From assembly GCA_024036415.1 (NCBI GenBank), contig JAMWET010003158.1, positions 157,501 to 221,500 on the forward strand: a DNA stretch of 64,000 bases. The letters are read 5' to 3'. Below, piece after piece: positions 44,407 to 56,700 of the stretch (position 1 is its first letter; every line of letters begins with the position of its first letter). This stretch comes from Prochilodus magdalenae (Eukaryota > Chordata > Actinopteri > Characiformes > Prochilodontidae). The position numbers and the translations under genes were made by a program. Below the pieces are notes generated by a model. That model was not told the origin of the DNA. It made no database searches and saw nothing but the letters and a program-made list of their open reading frames with translations.

Positions 44407-44943
44407 TACAGGGGTTGGACAATGAAACTGAAACAAGTGTCATTTTAGTGTGGGAGGTCTCATGGCTAAATTGGACCAGCCTGGTGGCCAATCTTCATTA
44501 ATTGCACATTGCACCAGTAAGAGCAGAGTGTGAAGGTTCAGTTAGCAGGTAAGAGCACAGTTCTGCTCAAAATACTGCAATGCACACAACATTATGGGAG
44601 ACATACCAGAGTTCAAAAGAGGACAGACTGTTGGTGCACGTCTTGCTGGCGCATCTGTGACCAAGACAGCAAGTCTTTGTGATGTATCAAGAGCCACGGT
44701 ATCCAGGGTAATGTCAGCATACCACCAAGAAGGACGAACCTCCACCAACATCACGTAGTGACCTGGCCACTATCCTGCAAGAGGAATGGCTTAAACTCCC
44801 TCTGACCACTGTGCAGGACGCAGTATATGTCATTCCCAAGACGAACTGACGCTGTATTGGCCGCAAAAGGAGGCCCTACACCATACTAATAAATGACTGT
44901 GGTCTGAAACCAGGTGTTTCAGTTTCATTGTCCAACCCCTGTA
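44407..44943 (+). mobile_element. Tc1-D mini-element, copy 2 (533 bp plus TA duplication)
   Basis: Element 44409-44941 has the same length, termini and internal structure as copy 1, about 2 kb away in the same orientation, differing at only a small number of positions by eye. The HTH-only frame is again intact (44594-44758, ending TAG). Confidence 0.9.
44594..44758 (+). CDS. 54-residue helix-turn-helix-only open frame in Tc1-D copy 2
   Basis: Same N-terminal HTH peptide as 42401-42568, one residue shorter because a nucleotide change gives TAG. Retained frame in both copies fits either recent origin or selection; recency is the simpler explanation. Confidence 0.5.
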   Translation: MGDIPEFKRGQTVGARLAGASVTKTASLCDVSRATVSRVMSAYHQEGRTSTNIT

Positions 44944-45059
44944 TACACACACACACACAGTGTTTCATATAGGTGTATATCTGTTTATGTACAGACCGAC
45001 CCCTGCAGATCCACCACAGACCAGGTACACGCCATCTCTAACAGTCACGTTTGATTGTG

Positions 45060-45292
45060 TTTTGTTAATACAAGTGAAGACACATCAAACAAACACGCTC
45101 CCAGAACAATGGACTGACCAAACCAGAGTCCAGACCTCACCCCTGAACGTGTTTGAGTGTATCCGGATCATGAGAACTTTGGAGGTGTGGAAAAACATCC
45201 AGGATTTCCCTGATAAACTAAAAGCGAATCTTCGGAGAAGAAAAACGCAAACTGTGATAAAGGCAGAGGGTGGACACACCAAATACTGATAG
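45060..45292 (+). pseudogene. Tc1-type transposase C-terminal remnant
   Basis: Forward frame with QTRVQTSPLNVFECIRIMRT (decayed S-P-D-L-N-P-I-E region), FPDKLKANLRRR and a final VIKAEGGHTKY stop, which is the standard Tc1 transposase ending (A-(K/R)-G-G-x-T-(K/R)-Y). No N-terminal part nearby. Confidence 0.72.
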
Positions 45293-46337
45293 ACCCGATA
45301 CCGTACATGTCTGCTGAGACTTCCGCGGAAGGTTCTGTCGGCTGTTTTGACTGGGAATGAAATAAATGCAGGGCTGGGAGGGTCGCGCTGCTGTATGACT
45401 GTATGTAAAATGTTGTATTTGTTTCTGAATGTGCATGCGGCAGAGATCAGATTTAGTGTTCCCACTGACTGACCTTTGAGTCAGAGCATGATTCAAAAGC
45501 AGTAGAGTGAGGGAGAAGCCGCTCGCCAGTGCAAACACAGATGAATTCTTGATGTGTTCTCAAACAAGTAGTGACAGGTTCCATTCCAGTGCAGTAACAC
45601 ACACACACAGACACAGAGACCGGCACAACACGGACGCTCCTGACTTTGCTTCAGTATTTTAATTAACATCTGCACAGGCATAGGAATAACAAAATCATGG
45701 CAAGTTTACAGAACAGTAGAGGCATACGCTTCACAGGGAAGGCGGGGGTGGGGGGTACGGGGGGGGGGGCATATATATTTTTATATATATATTTATATAT
45801 AACAATCATAAGTGAACTCAAATGGGATTAAGACAACAACAAAATCCATTGTGGTTTGGGAGAAGGAAGGGCGGAGAGGGAGGGAGGGAGGGAGGGAGTG
45901 GGGTGTGGGCTATATACAGTGTGCTGGTCCCTGAAGAAATGGACACCGTGCTGTGCCCAAAAGGCTTTTCACATTTATCTATTGATACAGACTCGGGACT
46001 ATAGTTTTATCCGGTATCCAGAAGAAACAGCAGTACAACAGCTCCCTGATAGAGTACAGACATTAACAGTCGTAGGAAATCAAAGTACGAGTGTGTATAC
46101 ACAGAACAACGAGACAAAACTCGGCTGGCTCGCGCGCGCTCTCGCACGGACGCACACGACTCTCAAGTGCTCACATGGTAGGTCTACCAATCGACAGGTC
46201 AGTGCTGTGACTCCCCACCCAGTCGTTCGTCTGAAGGAAGGCTTTTCATTTACACGACCACAAGGAAAAAAAAAAAAACAACAACACAGCATGCATGCAG
46301 TACCCTCGAGAACCAACTCAGGGCAAAAAAAAAAAAA

Positions 46338-46742
<405 letters not shown>

Positions 46743-47224
46743 GAACGGAACATGACATGCATATGTGCTCAGGCAACCTGTAAAGAGAATAATCTGTAAA
46801 CAGCTCGAGTCCTGCAGAGGAAGTACAGACAAACAGACAAACACCCGTTTTCATTATTACTTACAGAATTCAGTTTTTATGCATAGAGAGAGCAGCTAGA
46901 ACCAAAAACGAAACAGAACAGCATGTGACGAAACCAATCGGCTACAACGAACGAATAAGCGCAGGCTAAAAATACAAAATGTACAAAAATCTAAGACGTC
47001 TGCGTGCGGCTCAGCGTGCGGCTCAGCGAACGCCATCGTTTCCAGAGTTTCTGCATAAATTCAGTTAGCATGTAAACAGAACCACGGTGAGAGTTATGTG
47101 ACGAGAAGCGCCGTTCACAGCAATGGTGATAGGAACCGGACGTCTTGAGAGACGTTTAATACCTCTAGAAGTTTCCTAGCAGAAAGTCGTTACTACGGGA
47201 ACTGGTATTGAATACGCTGAGCTC

Positions 47225-47650
47225 TTGTGTGTGGAGGCCAACGTGAAAGTGGTACCCAGGTCTGACATTGTGAGACGTGTGAATGACTGGCCTGACTGAC
47301 CATCATCCACGTCACCACCTCAGCGTCACTAAAGACTGCAGTGGTGTCACGCCAGACTGTCACAGAGTGACTCAGAATGGCAGTGGGTCACCTTCAGGGA
47401 CGAGTCCCGCTTTCATCTTGGTGGAGACGACCAACGAATCCATGTGTGGAGGTAGGGGGTCTGGTGTCACTGCACCACCACCCCTACCGCACCATCTGCA
47501 GGAACTGTGTGAGGATATTCAAGCTGCATGGGACGGATTATCACAGGACACCATTAGGATCCTCTACAGCTTGACGTCTGCCATGTTGGGTGAGCAAACA
47601 TGGCCGCCTGACACCATACTAAGAGACTGCTTCTGTACGTGTATTACATT
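47225..47650 (+). mobile_element. Tc1-A copy, forward, internally deleted
   Basis: Contains TCACAGAGTGACTCAGAATGG, the FILVETTNES-type remnant of the DDE-domain start, then the junction to CTCCACCACCCCTACCGC and LQELCEDIQAAWDGLSQDTIR. Same non-autonomous arrangement as 33770-34393 and 36795-37430. Confidence 0.72.
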
Positions 47651-48573
47651 AATTGGTCACATGACATGTTTAGCTTCACTGCTCATCTTCCATACATGCT
47701 TATATATGCATCCGAGACATCGCAGCCGACCCCTGGTTCCCATCACCACCACTGTAAAGTCCTGTACCGTTTCACACACCGATCCACTCAGAATGGCTTT
47801 GTTTACATCCCAACATCCGAATTAGGCCGAAACCTCTTCGAGCGCTCATCGCCGCTTATGCACGCTGTGTATTGTTTATAAACAGTATCAAAAAGCGTAT
47901 CCAGGTCCTCGTTTTCAGGACACGAGTTTAGCCTATCTCTAGGTTTAAGGAAAAAGTCCAGTTCGGGGTATAATCTGGAAAAACTCATAGTCATATAACC
48001 CTGTGAGAGATTCTGGAGAAAGGGAGCGTAGCGCAAAAACCTCACTTGCATGGCAGATTTCCATGCACTCTGTTTACTTCCCTGCAACAACTGAAGAGGA
48101 ACTGAAGAAGAACTAAAGAACCAGGTACGAATTATGAACCCTCTGATGGGTCTGAAGTTGAGAGAGAGAGAGATCAAACAGAAGACCTCCTGCCCGGGCA
48201 GGTAGAGTCACGTCACGTCCATCCGCAGGTGCTCTAGTTCGTCCCTAGTGGATGATGTTCCAGGATGGTTGCCTGGCATCCATGCCTGTCTCTACGAATG
48301 GTCATGTGACTCTGTCCCATGTCCTCAGGCTCATGAGCCTTCACAGTCCCACAGCAGAAAGGTGACTTGAGATCACTCACAGTCTGTCTCAGTCCGCAAA
48401 TCCTTTAGAAGAATTATCACAGTAGTTCGTGTGCAGGCACTTGGTTTCTTTCAAATATAGGATATTTGATCATACAGCATGGCTCCTATCTTTTTTTTTC
48501 AGTTCGCTGGAGATCAGATATTGATTGCCAGGTAGAATTAGATCCAAGTGGCCGTACGGAGATTTGTCTTGGC

Positions 48574-50123
48574 TCAGGCAGTGCTTGGAGTGAGGCCTAA
48601 ATTCGCCTTTCCACTGGGGTCCTCGGGAGCGGGGGATGCAACGCCGTCGACCCGCATTTCGGAATCTTCTTCTTTCAGATTCTCGTACGTCTCCACTTTG
48701 GCCTCTGTGAGGCCTTGGACGGGAGCTTCTGAGTGATTGCTGGCAGGATCGTCTTCCAGTTTGACGGCAAGGCTGGTGTAGTTGACCGGGGGACTGTGGC
48801 TGTAAACGCCGGCACTTGCCTGGCTGACCCCGTGCGCTTTCTTCAGGTGCTTCTCCAGCGTGGCATACACGGTGAAGGGCACGGAGCACAGCTGGCACTG
48901 GAAAGGCGCTCTGGAGCCACGCGCACCGTGCGTTTTCATGTGGCGTGTGAGCTTGCTGCTCTGGGCGCAGGCGTAGCTGCACAGGCCGCAGCGGTAAGGC
49001 CTTTCTCCGGTATGGCTGCGGCGGTGCACCGTCAGGTTGCTGCTGTTGCGAAACCTCTTTCCACAAAACTCGCAAGCTTCTTCTCTTTTCTTTCTGCCTG
49101 ACCCACTGCTGACCTGCCTCCTCTCATTGTCCGGCTGCCACTCCTGAACCATGTCTACAACTTCCGCCTCCACTTCCCTCTCGTTCTCTCGTTCTGGACG
49201 CTTTGGGGTGCAGTTGCCGCTGGCAATGCCGCTCTCTCCGCTACCCCCAGTCTCTCCGCTCTCCAGGGAGCCCTCAGACGGGCTAGAGTAAGGTGAAGGC
49301 TGCTGGGGCTCACCTTGCACTTCCTCATCCTGTCCGGCTTCCACCTGGGGCTGGTAGAACCTCGGCAAGCTGCGGACGGTGGCTCCGGACTGAGAGGACA
49401 GAAGCATTAAGCTTGTACCTGCTGCAGGATGCTTGCTGAGATCGAGCTCAGCTACGTGATTCCCCAAGCTAGCAGCGGAACCATCTCCAGGCACCTGCTG
49501 GGATAACAAGGTCTGCATGTTCTCGACCTCGTCCGCGCCAGCGGCGGCCCGCCGGTGGCTCCTCATGTGGCGTGCCAGTTCGCCGCTCTGGGAGAAAGTG
49601 AGCTGGCACATGCCGCAGTGGTAGGGCCTCTCGCAGGCATGCGTGCGGCGGTGAGCGGACAGGCTGCGGAGAGACTGGAAGCTTTGGCCGCAAACCTCGC
49701 AGGAGAAGGCCCCCAGGAGAGAGGTTGTGGAATGAGGGAAAGGTGAAGCCGCAGGTGGAGAAGGCGACGGGGAGGGAACGACCCCTCCATTACTGCAGCT
49801 GACCTCGGCCAGCCGCTGTAGACACAAGGAGAAGTTCAGGCCCTGCAGGTCCCGCCCCGCTGGAGAAGGTGCAGAGGGCTGGTGGGGGCGGGGTGGCTGA
49901 TTGGGACGAGGCAAGCGTTTTGAGGTGGAGTTGAAGGCAGAGGCCAGAGTGGCACTCAAGTGACGAATATCCATTGTGGCCGCTGGTTTCGAGGTCTCCA
50001 GGGCGTGACTGCTCTCCACTTGATAGAGGTTCAAGGAGTGCGTGTGCTGGGCGTGCTGGAGGAGAGCCCATGCGGTGGGCAACATGCTTTCACACACCAG
50101 GCAGGTGAAGCTGGAGGGCTCAT
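48574..50123 (-). CDS. znf296: znf296 exon 3 (six C2H2 fingers, stop)
   Basis: 1550 nt from GATTCCAG| to the stop. Carries C-L-V-C...H-A-Q-H-T-H (135-156), the pair CEVCGQSF (269) and CGMCQLTF (297), and the triplet CEFCGKRF (478), [20 protein letters not shown] (506) and CQLCSVPF (537). HTGERPY-type linkers join fingers within the triplet; the pair uses HACERPY. The spacer between pair and triplet is Ser/Glu-rich. V-K-L-E and L-K-E-E near the C-terminus fit SUMO consensus. Confidence 0.95.
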
Positions 50124-51199
50124 CTGGAATCAGAGAAAAAGACAGGGAGAGAGAAGAAGGATTAGAACCAGTGTTCAGAACCTGGGTCAGCCTGATCATC
50201 ATGTTAGGATTAGCAGTAGAAGTGTAGGTTCAGGCTTTAACTGAACCATCTCGGGACAGTTCTTCCTACGCCCCCTCTCCCGCTGCGACGACAGCAGACA
50301 GGTACTATGAAAGGGAATGACAAAGCAGAATGCAAAGCAGGGGCCACCCGAACAGGCACGGCTAGTCCAGTAAGGAAATAATATCCCTCAGTGCCTAAGG
50401 TCATGTGTGAAAACGAGCAGAGATAACCAGCGCGACGGTTCGCAGGATCGCGGCAGCATGAAACTGAAAGCACGGCAGAAAGGAGCCGGGCCATAATTCA
50501 CGGGACGTCACGTCAGTTCATTTGTGTAGGGCGAAAACAGGTTCAACGGCAAACACGAAAGTAGGGCAAACTGCAGTCGGAGGGCTAATAAAGGCTGATG
50601 GGCCCGCACGCTGGGAGGAGGCGTCGTGTTTGACAGGAAATCAGAGGCACATGTCATCTTTATCAATCACCGGCCGAAGGGACGTGCGAAAGCGCTGGGG
50701 GGGCCGTACCTGAGAGGAGAGAGAAAGAGAGTGTCCCTAGAAAGACAACACCTCGGTAACCTTGTCTGGGTCAAGGCTGCTAGGTGTGTCCGCAAGACAG
50801 AGTGGGGAGGAGGACAAAGACGGGAGGCGCAGAGCAAACAGCCCGGGAAAGACTGGAGACATTTTTCCAAACATGGCGAGTTTTGTCTTCCCTTTTTTTT
50901 TTTTTTTTTTTTTTTTTTCGAGAGCCGGCACACCAATTAAGCTGCAAATTGCTAATTAGCGGAACGGGGGAAACGAAGGCTTTATGCAAATGAGGCCTGA
51001 GTCAGCCTCCTTGATAAATGGGGGCCTCTCTGCATAAATCAAAATGAGGAAAGAGGATCCCGAAAAAACTGAAGAGTGGGGGGGGGGGTTCATTTCATTT
51101 TTCTCTTCTGCCAAAGGGCTCAGGGGCTGAATGGTATAAGCCTCTTTCATGTCTCCTCAAGTCAAAATCCTTCTGTATTTTATTGGGGTGGTGGGGGAG

Positions 51200-51274
<75 letters not shown>

Positions 51275-53702
51275 TGTGAGGGAATAGAAGATTAAAAAGT
51301 GTCTCTGCCTTTTCCCCCTCCGTCTAAGACTTGAGGCCTGGAGAAGAGCGCTTCTTAAAGGAGAAGACGTGCCGTTGAGCCTCGGGGAAGGAGGTTAAAA
51401 GGAGGAGCGAGTGGTGGTGGTGGTTGTGTTGGTGCTGGTGGGTGGGGGAATGGTAGAAATAAGTTCAACTTAGGAACAAAGAGCAACGGGAAGAAGGCCT
51501 ACACGCCGCGGCAAAAATCATCACCCCTATGAGTGCACCTTCGGCTTCTCCGCACGAACCCCCTTCTGCCTCCAAATCTCTCCCCCGGGGTGGAGGAGGC
51601 TTGGGGGAGTTCGGAGAAGGAGAGGCGGGTGGTTGCGGGGGGGGCATGGGGGTGCTTTTGTCTCGAGGTCCTGGAGTGAAACACAATACCCAACCCGTCT
51701 CTTTCTCTTTCGCTACCCCCTCTTTCTTTCTTCCTCTCCCTCACTCTCTTTTTTTTGTGTAAGGATTCCCATTTGGCCCAGGGTAGCACTTGCATATTAA
51801 GCAGAAGCAATAACTGCTAATTAAAAATGCAGATTGGCTGGGAGCTCTAACGAGCAGCAGGCAGAATCTTCTCTCCCTCGGGAGAGGAGAAAAAGAGAAG
51901 GAGGGAGGGAGGGAGGGAGTGGAAGGAAAAGATGGAAGTATAATGAAGAGCGCGAGAACGGAGGAGATAAGGTATCGGCGCATTGTCTGAGTGATAGAGC
52001 AATCCATCACACGCCATTGGTTACTTGAACAACGGGCGAAAAAAGAAAGGAAGAAGAAGAAAAGAAAAAAAAAAAATCAAACACTTGCACTTGACCAGCA
52101 CACCTCAGTGCTGTGGGGTAACTGAATTTTCAGTGACTCAAAGCGAAAGAGCAAACGAGACAACTACTGTCCCTCACCCATCCGCTCACTCATGCTACTC
52201 ACTCGCTCATGCACCATCACTGACACTCTGCAGCCTAACCTGAGAGAACCCCGTATACACCACTCCTCATCTTCTCCCAGTTATCATCGCCGCGTCGGCC
52301 CATGCGATAGTCATATCACAAAAGGGGCGGATGCAGGATGCAAATAAGCCCACTAACCGACCACCAAACGTCTTTTACAGTGTGCGGCGAACAGCACTCA
52401 CTGACCCCTCGACTTTCTGTTTCCCCTTCTCGAATCAAAGGCAGTGCTACGCCCGTATCGTGGCTCTATCTCCACTTACGTGGTTTGGTTTTTAGCCTGT
52501 ATGCCTAATTTGAAAACTCCTGACGGCCTGACAGTGTGTTAACGTGACGCATGGTCTTACTGGAACTATCAATCAAACCATCTTGGTACATTAGCTGTGA
52601 GCTCAGAGAGTGTTTGTCCTTCTCCTGTGGGCTTAATTTTGGAGACACCAGGTCCGGTTTACCCACAGTGATTTACAGGTAGCTGCTTAGGATAACTTCA
52701 GTATCACTGCTGTAGGTAAAGATCCGTCCATATGATTATTCTACTAGTCCATTAGCACTACTTAGCCTGGGCGGTGTTAAAATTCAGGATTTAGACCTAG
52801 GAAATAACATCGATACCCGAACCAGAACCTGATTGGGGTTAAAACTAATTAAAATTCAATTAAAAAATTAGTTTAATTAGTTAATTAAAATTAGTTTAAT
52901 TATAAAACTAATATCATAACCTATATATATATTTTAATTATTTTACTTTATATCAATTCTGGATTAACACCTTCAACTGAACTACAGCCCAAAGGAATTG
53001 TGGGACAGGGAAGATTGTACACTGATTTTCTAGGTGATCATAAATTAACCCATTCTCTACAGAGAGCATTTCAATACGTCACATTAGTGACATTCCCTTT
53101 GTAGTTATTTGCTGAGATTATATTAAAGAATAAACTGTAACCCAGAAATATTATTTCAGAACTTTTTTTCAGGCCACATTTTATGGTTTATTTTATTCAC
53201 AATATATTAAATTCAGCAATAACACAACAGCTACAATATCCACAACAACGGTTTGGCACATATAGTTTTGAGATACGCACTTCTACAATATGAGGCACCA
53301 TTAATATTAATATCTAAACTTTTATTTTCATTTCACTGAATCGCTGTATCCCGATGATCGCTATGGTGTGGACCGGTTCTTGCCAACACGCATATAGCAG
53401 CTTTACTTGTTTGTTTATTTGAGCCTGAGCCGAGTCCGTCTTCAGTCCGGAGCTACAGTGTACGGACAGCAACAAAGCAGCATCACGAAACAGCCAATGT
53501 AATCAATGTAGCCGTGTACATTAATATTAGCAACGTCTACAACAATGTTTTGGCACATCTAGCTTTGAGATTTGCTCTTCTGCAATATGAGGCACCATTA
53601 ATACTAATATTATAATATACTAATATATTATTTTTATCCATCAGCTGTCAGAATAAAGCAGATAGCAGAATATATATATATATATATATAATTTCTTTTT
53701 AC

Positions 53703-53763
<61 letters not shown>

Positions 53764-56700
53764 CTATGTGTGTATAGACTCCAAGAGCCATTTCTAGCAC
53801 CATTAAAAGTCTAGTTCCTTTAAAAATCTAAAATTTACAATAAAGTTTCTTTACTGAAGATATTAGGCTTTGTTCCATGTGCTACGGTCATTTTAGAATC
53901 ATTCTGGACGTGCCTAAAATCCCTTTATACTTCCCCTAGCTTCATACCTTTGTATTGCGTATATGAAGCCTGTTAAGTTACACAGGACTTGCATATTAAA
54001 ATCATTTTATACTATTTATTTTTAATAAAATGTGTTTTATATTAAATTGTACAGAGTATCGGCACTTTTACTGTATATACTATTATACTGTAGGTTCATT
54101 TTTTCCTAATTACCACAATATAGATACTGTGCACTAAATTTAACAGAATTATCCCACTGATGGGTAATTTGTGTGTGTGTTAATGTATTCTTGGTTCAGA
54201 AAAAAATCAACGTAACGTGTAAGCGAAGGTGTTCGAAGTGTTTGCATACGGCTGTATGGCCTTTCTTTGAGATATCTATGTACAATCATTCTTTAACATA
54301 CTTGGAAAATATCATGCCTCACAATAATCAAGTGATCTGTGAAATGTGATCCATCCAACGAACATATCAATACACGATCTGATACCGGCCGACTTGTAGG
54401 AGAGAGCTGCAGATGATCCAAACGTCCTTGATTAAGCTATGCAGCGCTGAGATTAAACTCATAACGGCATCCAGAGCTAAGCTAGTAGAGAGAGAGTGCT
54501 CAGTGTGAAGCTGGCTCTACCATAGAAGATCCAGCCCTGAATGCCTCGTACTGGAAAAGTGTTCCCAGAACATGTGACCGAAGATCGAATAACATAACAG
54601 TCATTAGTTACACGATGCTGTTCATTATAGCCACTGTGCAGCCATATAATTACAGTATGGAGCGTCACCTATAGATCAGTCAGCCCCACTCCTGAACGAC
54701 CAATGCCTCTCACACATACACATTAGTAAAGGCTTGTAGAAAGAAGAAGGACTCGGTGCAGAGATGTGGACAGAAGGAAGCCGAGTGCGACTGTCCCTTG
54801 AGCTCCTCACAGAGGAAGGAAGTGCAAACATGTGCGTGTCAGAGCGTACATGTGCGTGCGCTGCAGATAATGATCAGTCATAACCACCCTGGTCCCTCGA
54901 TGAATACTTGTCACCTTTAATAAACTGTCATATTTGTTTAGCTTAACCCCCAACCTTAACCGTAAGAGCAGCTCTGGATTCTGGTTTAGAAGGTGGGCTT
55001 CGGGGGGGACGTTTCTCGGGCACCCTAGCATCGGGAGGAAACGCTGAAGTCACGGTTCAGCAGTTCAGACAAAAAAAGGATCAACAGTAGCACCTGCACA
55101 GATCTAATGACCTCGACAGATTACTGTAACAAAGCAGCGTAGCAGGATGCTGTCGCTGCAACGCACGAACTATATGGTTTGCTGAGATACTGGCTTACCG
55201 GTACTGCAGAAACCTTTGCTATGCAAATGAGGCTCCAATTGTTTTATGACTCTTGGCGGTCTGCAACCCGTTACAGCCCCAGACAACTTTCTGTGGGTGT
55301 TCTGATGAAGCAAGGGAGCCGTGCAATCCAACAAAGGTACTACTTATAGATCAGAATAAGAAGTTTTGGTTATTAATTGTTGTGCATTATTATTTCACCT
55401 GTGCATTTATATTGCCGTGTACAGGATACACCCTTTGCAGTTTTGTCCATGCATGTCCTTCGACAATAACCTGAACATCACAGAACCTCAGTCACTGATG
55501 CTGCTTCTGTGACACATCAGTTCCAAACTCAATGATTAACAGGAAATCATTAATGATTGCGGGTGATAAAAGTCTTGGTGGCTTCAGCAGCGTAATGCCA
55601 GTAGCTGAAAAACTCAGACGCTAATCTGCAAACATGGGCAGAATCGAGGCCCGGACTACAGGCTGATACAATCAGATATCTGGATGATTAAGTAACCTGA
55701 TGACGATGCTTCAATGGCAATAATTACAGCCTTGTGAAAAACCAATCGACGGAGCTAATTTAATTTTAAACGGCTTGCTGAATAGCACAGCTACAGGTCC
55801 TGATTTACGGCCTTTCACTGTTAAAACAATGGATTATTATGGGGCATTAATAAGGCATGAGGGTAGGGCAGAGCCACTGTCTCTCCAGTGGGCCTCCCAG
55901 AACATCAGAGGGTGCTGAATTCCAGGGCAAGTCCGCCTTAAAAACAGCAAACCATGTAACACGATTCAGTCGGAGGTTTGTCTTCGGGGGAGAGGCATCA
56001 ATGATCCCAGTTCTTCAGCCCTGTCAGTTATCTGAGCTGATCGCAACTCTTCCTCGTCCAACTCGTCCAAACTCGTTCAAACAATGTGACCGGCTTATAA
56101 GTAATATCATGTTTGTGTGATACATGCATCGATTTTTAAAAACACAGTACAGACTTTTAATTAACAGCTTAATGTAAAGAACTGGTGCAGACGCTGATTC
56201 ATTTAGTGCTGTGTTTAAACCCCCACACCACCAGATGGCAGTGTTGTAATCTACCAGCTATTAGATCCTTCCATTCCAACAATTTCTTCCGAAATTTTGA
56301 TTTACAATCGCAATATATCGCACTATACTGAATCGCGGTATCCTGATGATCGGCATCGTATCGACAGGTTATTGCCAACACACAGCCTCATTTATAGCAC
56401 CTTTACCTGTTTGTTTATTTGAGCCTGAGCTTCACTTGGGAGCTACAATGTACCGACAGCAACAAAGCAGCATCACGAAACAGCCAATGTAATCAATTTA
56501 ACCATGTGCATTAATATTAGCATACAAAAACACAAACTGTTTGCGGTTGGCAGCTAATAATTTATGATCATGACAAGGCTAATCATGCTAATCACACTTT
56601 AAGATACCCTGGCCTTTATAAGCCACTGCTAACCCCAAGCCTAGCATGACGTTCAATAAGGATAAGATGGCTCTTTGCGGAATTCAGGAGTCAGCACTTT

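Noticed and set aside
47283..47825. 180-codon plus-strand frame
   Set aside because: Runs through a Tc1-A remnant; transposon-derived.
48470..49075. 201-codon minus-strand frame and plus-strand frames over znf296 exon 3
   Set aside because: Out-of-frame shadows of GC-rich zinc-finger coding sequence.
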